A stretch of 64,000 nt of DNA from Adiantum capillus-veneris (taxonomy: Eukaryota > Streptophyta > Polypodiopsida > Polypodiales > Pteridaceae). The stretch is from positions 109,034,469 through 109,098,468 of the forward strand of contig CM043951.1 in the NCBI GenBank assembly GCA_014529385.2. The letters run 5' to 3'. Numbering within the stretch: the first letter of the stretch is position 1; each line of letters starts with the position of its first letter. The position numbers were made by a program, and so were the translations under genes. The notes under the pieces were generated by a model that saw only the letters and a program-made list of their open reading frames with translations, was not told where the DNA came from and did not search any database. Of the stretch, positions 42,600 to 53,030 are shown in pieces.

Positions 42600-43085
42600 T
42601 TAAAAATGCAACGGGATGGCCATGCTACTGTAGCTAGCCCCAATGGCGGCGTTGCTCGCATCTGTCCATACCTCAAAGGGATCATCCCAAGAGGCAAGGA
42701 TAAGACATAGAGCCTCAGTCACCGGAACTTTAAGAGCCTCTAAAGACAGTATGGCTGCCTCGGGTAAAACGCGTTGGTGATGCATCTTAATCCCTCTTAG
42801 CACATCTGTATGGGTGTTTCAATGTGTGCAAAATCCTTAATGTGAGAACTATATGCTTGACACAATCCTAGGAATGATCACAGTTTGAGGCAGATCCCAA
42901 TTAAGGACCTGCTCAACCTTTGCTCGGTCCAGCGAGACTCCGTCTGTAGAGATGATATAGAAAAGATAAAAGACTGTAGTCCGAAAAAGTTTAAACTTCT
43001 TTGCTACAATGTATAACTGACTCTCCTCTAATCTAGCTAATACCTCCTCTACATCCTGTTCATATTGTTCCCAACTGATGAAATG
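42600..43085 (-). pseudogene. Fragment of a further gypsy reverse transcriptase and RNase H
   Basis: On the minus strand EDVEEVLARLEESQLYIV and STDGVSLDRAKVEQVLNW are the end of the palm and the thumb. After stops, PFEVWTDASNAAIGA marks the start of RNase H with its aspartate. The wording differs from A, B, C and D, so this is another lineage. No LTR is attached. Confidence 0.78.
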
Positions 43086-43129
43086 AGCATGTCATCCAAG
43101 AAAATACCCACCTACCATGTCACCAAACC

Positions 43130-43491
43130 TTCGCATTCATGCGAGTGCAGGAACTGATCGACGAATTGACTGCAGCATTTTGGTCTGAATGATCTCGAAT
43201 AGACATGGTTGCAATAGGGGTTAATCAATCGGGCATCTATGAAGTCCTGAGTGGATCTAGATACGATTGCTAACTGCATTGCCGATAAATCATGGTCTAA
43301 GATCCGAATGAATGTTGAATGTGATTTGTCCTGTGATGTCTTGTGATGTGACTGTCGATTGGTACATGTGCTAGATGTGTGTTCCTAGTGCGTAGGTACT
43401 AACAGTCAGTGTCTGCTAAGATAGTTTATGGCTTCTGTCTGTTTTTGCAGGCGTAATCGAGGGTGATTACAATGCTTTCAAGAGGGGGGTA
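43130..43491 (+). repeat. 3' internal end of a D-family element with polypurine tract
   Basis: This matches 17312-17663 (GTGCAGGAACT, TGTGATGTGACTGTCG, TACATGTGCTAGATGTGT, CAGGCGTAATCGAGGG) and ends with CAAGAGGGGGGTA at 43479-43491. Nothing upstream of 43130 belongs to the element. Confidence 0.82.
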
Positions 43492-44116
43492 TGTCACAAA
43501 CAGGTGACGTGACTGCCCAGTACACACACACACAACCTCCCTTGACATGAGATATGTTTGGCAAAAATGCTGACGTGGCTGCCCTGTACGGATGCAGGAA
43601 AAGCGGATAGCTGTTGACATGCCCTGCAGTACGGATTTTCGCATTTCACGGCAGTGTACGGACGCTGATTTTCTTACGGTAGTTGACTGAAAAAAAGCAT
43701 ACGCAAGTTGGGAAAAGCTTTTTAAAAGAATTGCTTTATTTTATGAAGCATATGAGAGTTTAAACTGCTTTATTTTTCAAGCTTTTGATTTTCAGCTTTT
43801 GGGACAGCTTTTGAAGCTTTTGGGGCTCTGCTTTAAGCATCCCTTTGTACTCTTTAAATACGTGGGTAGGGTTTCATAACACAAAGCATCTAGACGCAAA
43901 GTCTGAGTGTGAGCGCCTGCCCTCACTCTTATACTTTGAACATAGATTAATATAAAAAGAAATACCGAAAGGGGCGCTAGACTTTGGGGCCAATATCTCT
44001 AGGCACGAAACTCCGCCGGGCCAGTGTCGAATCAATTGTGAACTGTGAACTGTTTTGAAGTGGTTATTTGTGCTGTCGCGGTAGATTCTCGACTTGGAAT
44101 GTCCAAGTCTGTTACA
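43492..44116 (+). repeat. 3' LTR of the second D-family element
   Basis: A complete LTR of 625 bases from TGTCACAAACAGG to GTCCAAGTCTGTTACA. It contains the conserved AGATTAATATAAAAAGAAATACCG and TTTGGGGCCAATA blocks of the family. Its intact TG and CA ends were used to define the mutated LTR of element D. Confidence 0.88.
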
Positions 44117-44310
44117 TCTACCTTCTTCAAGAATCTCTGAGGATGAAAATTCATGAAACCGCTTCCAACACAAAAACATGAACATACCCATTCCATGTAA
44201 AGTGACTGGAAAAATTCTATTCCGTCGAAAAAACTGTGCATGCAATGTAGATGAACAAAGTGACGGAGTGCCAAACCATTCATCAAACACACACAAACAA
44301 TGGGGTCGAA
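44117..44310 (-). repeat. Repeat T, copy 1 (open on the minus strand)
   Basis: This segment matches 59292-59475 with scattered substitutions, and both copies are open on the minus strand with a shared reading (FGTPSLCSSTLHAQ, TLHG, MFMFL, EILEE). I do not recognise a family. It lies just beyond the last exon of gene Z here and inside an LTR array in the other place. Confidence 0.65.
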
Positions 44311-44510
44311 TCTCGACTTTATGATCTAAATCAATCAACTGTGGCAAAACACAATGGAAATGCCGATGCTTGATGCCCAATCCTTCTTCTGCTCTTTCGG
44401 ATACTGTGTCATGCCAAGGAAGAGACATGGAATGTGACTCCCTTGAATCCAAACATTTCATCTTTTCATGAGAAATCCGCAATCGGAAGTTCAAGTTGGC
44501 TTTCAGAGTT
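44311..44510 (-). other. Open minus-strand sequence downstream of gene Z
   Basis: An open frame continues through this stretch into repeat T, but there is no motif. It may be the 3' untranslated region of gene Z, whose stop is at 44511-44513. Confidence 0.35.
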
Positions 44511-44543
44511 CTACACCTTGGATTTTGCAATGTCCACCTCAAT

Positions 44544-44640
44544 CTACAAAACCAAGACAAAAAGAGCATGGTAAGTACATGAGTTAGCTGAGCACATGTA
44601 CCAAACATAAAGTGCAGAGATGAAACTAATGAACACTTAC
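44544..44640 (-). other. Predicted last intron of gene Z
   Basis: 97 bases from GTAAGT to TTTTGTAG with a pyrimidine-rich 3' part. Removing it keeps the frame across both exons (CKL followed by IEVDIAKSK and a stop). Confidence 0.6.
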
Positions 44641-45035
44641 AAGTTTACAGGTTATGTCCATGTCACTATCTATGGGGTCATCTTCACCAAAAGGAAACCC
44701 CAAAGCCTCTATGCTGTCTTTGGTTGTCTCTATTCTGATTTCAAGCTCCATCTTTCACCGGGCATCCACATAATTGCTTTGCAATAGAGCTTGCAACTCC
44801 ATCTCAGCTGCTTGCAACCTCTGTCTCATGGCTGTGACAATAGGATTGACCTTCTCATTTTTTGCATTCAAAGCCCTAGCAACTTCCAGGGCCTCTTGCA
44901 CATTGTTTAGATTCTGTTTATCATACTCTAGCTGTGTTTTCATATGAAGGATAGCTGCCTTCATGCACTGCCATTCCTCCAACTCACAAAATGAAGAAGC
45001 TTCCTCTCCTGTCGACTATCTTAATGAGGCAGAAG

Positions 45036-45132
45036 TAGCGTAACCGTGAAACGTTTCAGACCCGAAACGTTTCACCCCGAAATGGGGCATTTCACCCCGA
45101 AACGTTTCACCTTTGAGAGGAGCCTCGGTAAA
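45036..45132. repeat. hAT left terminal inverted repeat and subterminal CGTTTC cluster
   Basis: After the 18-base end come repeated CGAAACGTTTCA and ATTTCACCCC words. Such clusters are the usual transposase binding sites of hAT elements. Confidence 0.8.
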
Positions 45133-45712
45133 ACGTATGACCGAAACGCCAATTTTGGGTATATATATAGTATTATATATATACATAATAGGTGTGCACA
45201 ATGCAATACACATTTGCACACATTTGTGCCAAATCTAGAATCTAGATGCTTGAGAGAGGGAGATATCATCATCCAAGATATAGACCGTTGCATAATTTAA
45301 ACTGTAACAAACTGAAAGTGAGCAAAATGTAAACCTCAAAGCGACAGAAATTACAACTTACAACTAGTAACTACTTGCACATTCAAGTCTCAAGATTTCT
45401 GATTCATCGAACATTACTAGTAGAACTAAACAAAACAATGGATTAGATAGTGAAGTTTGAACACAATGCACATAGAATGTCAAGCACATAAGTCAAATCT
45501 CCATGTAAATAAGATGAAATCCAAACCATAATCTTGTCGAGACTCGACAGACTACATAGCACAAGACTGTAAAGAGTCAAGACTTGAGTGATGGTGTCAA
45601 AACCCATACGACAAACACAAAAAAAGCTATCCCATGACAAAATGATAGAGTAGCATGACAAAATATGCAAATCTGAGCGCTAGTGAGTCGCTCCTCTAGA
45701 CTAAAAAAGAGA
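45133..45712. other. Non-coding 3' part of the hAT element
   Basis: AT-rich with a short TATATATA tract near 45166. No frame with a motif. It would be the 3' untranslated region of the transposase gene. Confidence 0.5.
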
Positions 45713-46133
45713 CTACTGAGATCCATCTGACTGACTCCCCTCATATCTCTCACACTCTGAAGGAGTCGGAGTAAGTCGCCTAGTAGTAGAAGTAAGCTCT
45801 GCAACACTGCGTCTAGGCCTACGTGCTCGAGTAGCTCTCTCAGGACGAGCACTAGTAGTAGCAACCGTGGACTCCCCACGCCGGCGACGTGTAGTCGAAC
45901 GAGTCTGTTGTGAGAACCTCATCATGTCCTCACGGATGAAATCATACACATCGTCCTCAGGTGTATGTGGCTGGAGATGTGAGATGTCGGCTGCCTCAAC
46001 TACAATCTGTCGATGATCCACTTGCTTTGGTAGCCAACTGACAGGGCCGGCACTATCCAATCCGCCCGCCTTCTCCAATACCCGAAGATTGGCATTAACA
46101 AATGCCAACCTATCAAGCTGGGGAGTATTGAGC

Positions 46134-46231
46134 CTACAAAAAAGTTAAGACACCACAAGTTAGGCAAAATGCATAAACTAGTCACTGCAATGAACGTATG
46201 ACCAAAGCTAAATTCTCATTGAGAAGCTCAC
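46134..46231 (-). other. hAT transposase intron
   Basis: 98 bases with donor AATAG/GTGAGC and acceptor TTTTTGTAG. Joining keeps the frame into LDRLAFVNAN. Confidence 0.75.
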
Positions 46232-46767
46232 CTATTTCGATCTTTTGTATGTATGTCCCCCATTATGCTCCATAGCCTCTACGCACCGGATGAGCTCACC
46301 TCTTGGGAGAGGACCCGCAAAGCCAAAGACTGCAACATGGGTGTCAAACCCCCAAATTTTTCCCACCATGAAACTGGAAGTGCTTGGTTTTCAACATCTT
46401 TGGCAATTGCACGAGAAAAATTTCCCCTGCCACCTATATGTATAATTTCTCACAAGAATCAAGACACAATTTGCAAGCTCTAAAGACTTTAGAATATGCT
46501 ATTTATGATTGTGCTTTAAGACCTTATACGTATAGACTTTAGAGATCTTTACCTCTATACTCCAAAAGATCCTCTTCTAGTCAATTTTGCGCATGACCAT
46601 TGTTTAGATAGATTCTCTCCACATATTCATTCCATCCGGTCAAAAGCACACGATCGGATCTCTGAGTCTCACTTCTCCAAGCCGGATGTAGCATGTGGGC
46701 TACACAATGTATAGGACGGCGAAACCAATTCCATCGTACATCAAATATGTCAAGCATGATGCTTACT

Positions 46768-46881
46768 CTACATGTCACAAGTTCACATAATCACGTAAAC
46801 TACGATATGTGTAATCATGTAATGCCATAAGAGTTAAGAGTCTAAGACTTGAAAGAAAGATAAATATTTCAAAAACCTTAC
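46768..46881 (-). other. hAT transposase intron
   Basis: 114 bases with donor GACAG/GTAAGG and acceptor GACATGTAG. The join reads into VSIMLDIFDVRW without a shift. Confidence 0.72.
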
Positions 46882-47160
46882 CTGTCTGAGCTCAATGACG
46901 TGCAATCACGTATGGCTACCCTCAACTTTGTCATGAACTCGTAGAGGAGACCGAGGGTGGATCCCTCACTATCACACAAGCGTAAAACGCTACCTATCGG
47001 CTGAAGAGCTGCTTGAAGGCCATCAATCTCCCTCCAAAACGTGTTGTTGCAAATCACCCCATCAAGGATCGCCACAGCAGCAGGAGTGGTGGAGTCTGGC
47101 CAATTTAACCACCTTTCATCTACCACCATACGACGCAAGTCATCTTTGCATTTCATCAAG

Positions 47161-47245
47161 CTGTACATAAAACAATGTATATTTGAGCTTCACATAAGTC
47201 TAAAAAATGTGCATTCAAAGAATAGGAAACCTTTGAGAAGCTCAC
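47161..47245 (-). other. hAT transposase intron
   Basis: 85 bases with donor TGCCG/GTGAGC and acceptor TTTATGTACAG. The join restores the family sequence leading to LMKCKDDLRRMV. Confidence 0.8.
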
Positions 47246-47615
47246 CGGCACAAGACAATAAAGATGTAGCAAAATTGGGTCTTTGCCGGCTTCTTGAGAG
47301 CCCATTTGCAATGGGCAGTGAACAACCCTAGAGCAAATGATTTTCGATGAATGAAGTTGATAAGCTGTAGAGCTTTATCAACTAGTGTAGTCACCCATGG
47401 TAGTGCACCAATATCTTCCATCATAAGATCAATGGAGTGTGCTGCACAAGGACTCCATACTATGTGTGGATATGCAGCTTCGACCATTTCGCCCATAAGC
47501 TTGCAATTGCTTGCATTTTCTGTCACCACTTGCACCACATGTTGTGGCCCAACCTCCTCGATAGCATCTCGAATGTGCTGAAAAATAAGCTCTCCTGCAC
47601 ATTTGGCATTCGAAT

Positions 47616-47689
47616 CTTGTAAGTTGTAACTTGTAAGAAACACTTCACTTTGATTTCCAAGAGACAAGAAATAAGGATAAGAAACATAC
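47616..47689 (-). other. hAT transposase intron
   Basis: 74 bases with donor CACTG/GTATGT and acceptor CTTACAAG. The join is in frame before DSNAKCAGELIFQHI. Confidence 0.8.
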
Positions 47690-48763
47690 CAGTGATTCGT
47701 ATGCCAGCTCCAAACACATCAATGGCTCTCAAAAATGTTTTGCCGGTACAACAAGAGACGAGGATGTTGAGTAAGTGACGCTTTCGCACATCTTTCCAAC
47801 CATCCGATATGATAGTGCAGCCATATACTGCCCAAGAATCTCTATGACCTTGCAATTGCTCATGAACCATGTCTACTTGACGTGTCAATCTGCTAGTGCG
47901 AAGTGCCTCGGATCCGGCAGGAGTAATTGGTGCTCCCGCAGCTGCAGCCATTGAGACGGCATTCACAAATCTTTTGTAGGCCCCTGTGCGTGCAGCATGG
48001 AATGCAATGTTGCATTGGTAAAAAAAAACGCTCCTCGGCAATCTCCGCTGCCTTCTTCAAGCTAGGAGCCCAAACATCATGCAAAGTAGAAGAGCGCCCA
48101 GAAGTGCGAGCCCTCTTCTTATGCGTACCTACTCCAAGTTGTCCCACTTCGGGTTGGGAAGGAGCTACCTGTGTAGCGCTAATAGAAGGAGCATCATGAC
48201 TAGTATCCACGTCTTGAGTGCTAGCTTCTGTAGCATCTCCTGCATTGCTATCTTCCACACTAGCAGTAACATTTGGAGCACGACAGGTGGAAGAGAAATT
48301 TGTAGTCGAGGCTTGTGGAGTACTAGATGTAGTAGGGATATTTGAAGTTGAGGCTCGTGGAGTACTAGAAGTAGCACCCACCATAGGCAAAGGAGGGTTT
48401 TGAGCAGCCAATTTACCTTTTTCATCTTGGACTTTCTTTAATAGGGCCTCTTCACCTATTGGGGACTCGAGAGAGGGCATGCCGCATGACAAGACTGATG
48501 TACTTCGCCCGCTCACCCCCAAAAGAAAGCCACAACTCTTCGGAGACAGATTTGTATGCATCTCTCCCTTTGCTTCCGATCCAAGCGTAATGGGCTTTCA
48601 AGAGGGTCACACCTCCTGTGAGCACATCCCCACACAGCTTACATACAACCCTGCGAGAGCTAGATTTGTGATATTTGGAAATGAAAACTGTAGACTCCCA
48701 TGGATCCCTCTCAATTACTGGCTGCCTGATTTGTCCTCTCACCATGATCGAAGATCCTCAGCC

Positions 48764-48907
48764 CTGCAAATTTTGAAACATGTAACAGTGAACACATGTG
48801 AAAATTGACCGCAAAAATCTTCGAGAAAATTGACCGGAGTCGGGACGTGAGTCACGAGTGACCACTGACTCGTGAGTCTTCACAATTTATAAATGATAAT
48901 TTGATAA

Positions 48908-48950
<43 letters not shown>

Positions 48951-49064
48951 AACAGCCAACAGACAAATTGACAATTGAATTGTCAATTTGTCTGTTGGCT
49001 GTTGTGTGTGTGTGAGAGAGAGAGAGAGAGATCAATTGCCAATTCCTTAGTACACTGTACTTAC
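48764..49064 (-). other. hAT leader intron containing a large palindrome
   Basis: 301 bases with the consensus donor GAG/GTAAGTACAG and acceptor AAATTTGCAG, lying between an untranslated first exon (49065 to about 49170) and the exon with the ATG at 48745. The 123 bp palindrome 48908-49030 is inside it. Confidence 0.7.
48908..49030. repeat. Near-perfect palindrome built of unique arms and mirrored microsatellites
   Basis: Arms 48951-48976 and 48978-49003 are 26-base perfect inverted copies around a single G at 48977. Outside them (AC)n faces (GT)n and (CT)n faces (AG)n, so the inverted pairing continues to about 48908 and 49030. The left AC run is longer than the right GT run. RNA from either strand would form a long hairpin, and the DNA could extrude as a cruciform. 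Confidence 0.95.
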
Positions 49065-49299
49065 CTCGCAAGCTTGAAGGCTGAAGCTGCAACTCCCAGC
49101 CGGTAGCACCGTAGCTCTACCTCTGGCCCTCTGCGTTCTCTCGCTTGCAACTTGCCCACGACGCGTCAGCGAGTCAACAGAGTCAGGAGTCGCGTTAAAT
49201 TTCAAAGGCTATAGCCTAAGGTTAAAGGCTCACATTTGCAGCCGCAGGGGAAAAAAAACCAGGCAAAAATCTGCCCGTCCCCCAGGTTGTGAAAAACAC

Positions 49300-49415
49300 C
49301 CCCAAATTTTTTAAAACGTTTCAGAGGCGGCGTTTCACCCAGCGACTGAAACGTTTTGGGCGTTTCAGGCGTTTCGCGTTTCATGCCAGCTGGAACGCGT
49401 TTCGCGGTTTCGCTG
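49300..49415. repeat. hAT right terminal inverted repeat and subterminal CGTTTC cluster
   Basis: AAACGTTTCAGAGGCGGCG, GCGTTTCACCC and CGTTTCAGGCGTTTCGCG words form a dense cluster ending in the 18-base terminal repeat. They mirror the cluster at the left end. Confidence 0.8.
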
Positions 49416-49986
49416 GGCAGAAGTGTGGCCTTGGTAGATTTGGTAGTACTCTTTCCTGCCACTGCCATGTTCTCCTCGTAGATGTCAATAGACTCATCCT
49501 CAATTTTTGAAGCTGGAAGCTGAAGATTGTATATTCTCCACTTGTTAACATGGCCCTCATAATAGCCCTTCTCTCAAATATCATGCAAGTACTGCACCGC
49601 AAACTCGGCCCAATTGAACCTAATGGCTGTCCCGCTTGCAATCACGGCAGGAGTGAATTATTTTACGAAACCCTTTGCAAATGCAGAGGAAATTTCCATG
49701 TTGGTTGGGGCCTTCTGGTATACACTGTAGTGCAGTTTCATCATCAATTCATACATTTTGGTGCGGATGGTACTACATTTGATGCGGTACTGGCTGGGAT
49801 CCTTTGTTTGTTTGAACACATTGAACCATTCGGGATCAGTGACATGCTCCCACCTAACCATTTTGGGATATAAACCCTCCATGGAAAGGCCATAAGCAGC
49901 ATTGAACTCTTCCAAAGTTTTACATAATTTGTCGTGCATGGGGATCATGACCTTCGGAGCTTTGCATCGGCCTGCACACATCAAAG

Positions 49987-50168
49987 GGAAATGTACTCAA
50001 CTGTATTGTATCTAGCAAAGGGAAATGTGCTTAACTATATTGCATGGAACTGTGCTCAACTGTATTACTCAAATGTGCATGGAAATGTGCTCAACTGTAT
50101 TGCTCAAATGTATTGCATGAAAATGTACTCCACTGTATTGCATGGAAATGTGCTCAACTGTATTGCAT
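49987..50168. repeat. Minisatellite of about 25 bp units
   Basis: Units close to GGAAATGTGCTCAACTGTAT followed by TGCAT repeat about seven times with losses. It lies in the predicted first intron of gene Z. Confidence 0.85.
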
Positions 50169-50207
50169 GAAGCTTCTTGTGGTAGAAGTGAAAACACACA
50201 GAACCCG

Positions 50208-50312
<105 letters not shown>

Positions 50313-50569
50313 ACCCGAGTCATGCTTCTCCACCTTGACTGTCGAGTACCGGAGTCATGCTTCTCCACCTTGACTGTCTGCTTGAAATGGGACATTAGGG
50401 AATCGTGAGACGAAGATAGCTTTGCCCTTTTGCAGGGAGATGGAGAAGCAGAAGGGGTTTTGCGTTTTCTGTGTATAAGATAGGTAGTCGGCTCTTTGGA
50501 GCTCTTTTCTTCGAACTCCGAGCTCCCTTCCTGCTTAGCAGCTACTGCTGACTGCTGAGGAGAACGCAA

Positions 50570-50971
50570 ATGCCTTCCATGCGCTGCCTTGTTGCAGACT
50601 CCACACTGCTCCTACCCTTTCGCTTCATCACTTCCCCACTCTCTCCTCTGTAACGCCCATGGGTGCCAACAAACAGCTTCAAAGACTAAATTCAATAGGC
50701 CACCACTTTTGATTATTCTATTGTACTTTTTGAGGATTTAAATATGATTACTAATATAGTGACTTACATGCCTAAACTTATGCTAACTAGGTATGCTTGT
50801 TCATATATGTGAACTAGCATAAAAAGCGTAGCACGTTAACATGCTTCTACCCCTATGCATTCTTACTGAAAAATTATATCCAATCTTTAGGTATGGAAGT
50901 TTGGCACAGGGTGAGAGCAAGCGAGCAAGAACTCGGCGAGGGTGTATGAAGGCTGCCGGAGCGAGGGCTTG

Positions 50972-50973
<2 letters not shown>
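50570..50973. other. No gene recognised
   Basis: Sequence upstream of gene Z on its strand. It may contain the promoter; no clear TATA box in a supported position. Confidence 0.35.

Positions 50974-51065
<92 letters not shown>
50974..51065. repeat. (GA)n microsatellite, about 92 bp
   Basis: A pure GA run at the left edge of the inverted-repeat field. Confidence 0.97.
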
Positions 51066-51067
<2 letters not shown>

Positions 51068-51089
51068 AATTGATCACATGCGGGAGTCA

Positions 51090-51885
51090 CTCTTCCGTCG
51101 ATAGAGAGAGATATGCTACTGAACGTAATACATAGGTTGAAGGGCATGCATGGTTATATCATTGTCTTCATTTTTTCAAACCTATTTATTTCTTTCATTT
51201 CGTTCGACATTAAGTTGCTTTATCTAATCAAGCTTTGTGTTCTTTTGCTTGTATTGTCTTTCGGACGGAGACTTGTAGACAATGTATGTTGTAGAGATAT
51301 GTACGAAATTGTGTATAGCCTTGAGGATGTCCCAAAGGTATTACATTCATACAGATAGCTTTGGCACATAAGAGCTAGCTCGCCGCCTCTATGTGCTCAC
51401 TATAAAGACAGTATTAGAATGGACTAAGTTTTATTTTTTTGTAATGTTAGCTTATAATTTTTTGTATGCAAGTGGACACAACTTGGCGAGAACCAACCTT
51501 TGCCTACGAGATTTATATGTTCAGACAAGCCACAAAAAATGCAAAATAAAAGGTATTCTTTATAAAACTGTCTTATGTATTTTGGTTTTTGTTAGAATGG
51601 GCGATTTTTTTTCTCGCAAAATTTCTAGCTCAGACCAACGTGAATCCTCTACAGTCTCCTCTGTGAAGCAAAGATGCTTCCACAGCAGCGTCTGAACTGA
51701 GCCTTGGTAGAAGTGTATAATGTTTAGATGTACAGTGTTTTGAAAATTCCTGCTTGTAGACAGGGTCAAAAAGGCTTTCTTTCTTTGTACCATGGCCCCC
51801 GTCCGTGGGGCATGCAAATTTTCTCTTTGCTCATTTCTTTTTTTAATTTTCAAGTAGTCTCGATAAGTGTTAGATGCATACCAAA

Positions 51886-51890
<5 letters not shown>
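51090..51890 (+). repeat. Inverted-repeat unit U1 (forward)
   Basis: This 800 bp unit from AGTCACTCTTCCGTCG to GATGCATACCAAAGTT recurs inverted at 51950-52740 and again forward at 55172-56030. It contains exon-like segments: TGTCTTTCGGACGGAG ... GATGTCCCAAAG after TTGCTTGTAT and before GTATTA, and a second one before GTATTC. No frame is intact across the unit. Confidence 0.85.

Positions 51891-51921
<31 letters not shown>
51889..51921. repeat. (CT)n tract at the centre of the first foldback
   Basis: A CT run between the forward unit U1 and its inverted copy; the loop of the foldback is only about 60 bases. Confidence 0.92.
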
Positions 51922-51924
<3 letters not shown>

Positions 51925-51949
51925 TTATTTTGTTATCTGCAAAAATCGT

Positions 51950-53030
51950 CGTTGAGAAAATCGCCCAAACAGTTGATGTATGATTACTACAGTGGTTGAG
52001 AGAAAGAAAGCCATTTTGACCTTGTTTACAAATAAGAATCTTCCAACCACTGTATATATAAACAGTATACACTTCTACTAAGGCTCGGTATAGATGTTGC
52101 GGTCGAAGCACTTTTACTTCACAGAGGAGTCTGCACAGAATCCGTGCTGGTCTGAGCTAGAAATTTTGCAAAAGAAAAAACCGTCCATTCCAATAAAAAC
52201 TAAAATATATTAAATAGTTTTATAAAGAAACCTCTTCTTCTGCCTTTTCTTATTCTTGTCTGAATATACGAAATCTCGTCTCCAAAGGTTAGTTCTCGCA
52301 AAGTTGTGTCGACCTGCATACAAATAATTATAAGCTAACATTGCAAGAAAATAAAACTTAGTACATTCTAATACTTTGTCTCTTATAGTGAGCATATAGA
52401 GGCGGCCAACCAGCTCCTATGTGCCAGAGCTATCTGTATGCATGTAATAACTTTGGGACATCCTCAAGACAATACACAATCCCGTATGTATCTTTACAAC
52501 ATACACTATCTGTAAGTTTCCGTCCGAATGAAACCACAAGCAAAAAACACAAAGCTTGATTAGATAAAGCAACTTTAATGTCGAACCAAACCATAGAAAT
52601 AAATAGGTTTAATGAAATAAAGATGATGATCTGACCATGAGTGCCTTCAACCTGTGTATTGCGTTCAGGAGCACATCTCTCTCTGCCGACAAAAGAGTGT
52701 CACTCTTGCCTACGATTAGTTAATCTCTCTCTCTCTCTCTCTGTTTCTCGCATTGATCTTATTTGGGTTTTTGCAGTTACCTTTGCCGACCAGATTGCCT
52801 AAAGAGCTGGTTCCATATACGAGTGATGATGAAGGGAAGATCGATAGGGTAGCTCAATATATAGCTGGTTCTGAATGAGAGTAGCGATGAAGGTTCATGA
52901 TGTCTTCATTTTCGCGTCCAATTCAATGAAAAATTTATTCTTTGCATACTTACAGATGGGACATTAGGCCTTGTATACAAATTAGCTTCACATCAGTGTA
53001 GGTGAAAAAGTTTGCAATTCTTCGATATTT
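51950..53030 (-). repeat. Inverted-repeat unit U1' (reverse)
   Basis: 51950-52720 is the reverse complement of U1 with substitutions. 52741-53030 extends the unit and is the reverse complement of 54892-55165. In the extension, read forward, TTTTTGCAG is followed by TTACCTTTGCCGACCAG ... GATCGATAGG and then GTAGCT, and CTTACAG is followed by ATGGGACATTAGGCC ... CAGTGTAG and GTGAAA. Both look like short exons between splice sites. Confidence 0.85.

Larger units (their letters stand above)
45713..48745 (-). pseudogene. hAT transposase gene, multi-exon, with frameshifts
   Basis: The order from the ATG at 48745 starts with a BED zinc finger (VVCKLCGDVLTGGVTLLKAH). A threonine/serine-rich linker follows, then a DUF659 domain (FHAARTGAYKRFVNAVS, IISDGWKDVRKRHLLN, with the first catalytic aspartate). 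The core is VVQVVTENASNCK (E where D is usual) and WSPCAAHSIDLM. Next come LMKCKDDLRRMVVDERW, FDVRWNWFRRPIH and VSWWEK, a dimerisation region with one stop inside the SSSGA-RLWS motif, and a last exon LDRLAFVNANLRVLEK. One-base shifts are near 48450 and in an A run at 48018-48026, and a stop is near 46600. It would excise and reinsert hAT copies. Confidence 0.88.
45036..49415 (-). mobile_element. hAT DNA transposon with intact ends and 8 bp duplication
   Basis: The left end TAGCGTAACCGTGAAACG and the inverted right end CAGCGAAACCGCGAAACG agree at 15 of 18 positions. GGCAGAAG flanks both sides (45028-45035 and 49416-49423), the 8 bp size typical of hAT. Both subterminal regions are rich in the word CGTTTC. 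Inside, on the minus strand, lies one multi-intron transposase gene. The transposase has several frame breaks, so the copy could move only with help from another one. Confidence 0.96.

Noticed and set aside
45166-45190. TATATATA stretch as a promoter
   Set aside because: It lies in the 3' untranslated part of the hAT element; no transcript start is expected there on the coding strand.
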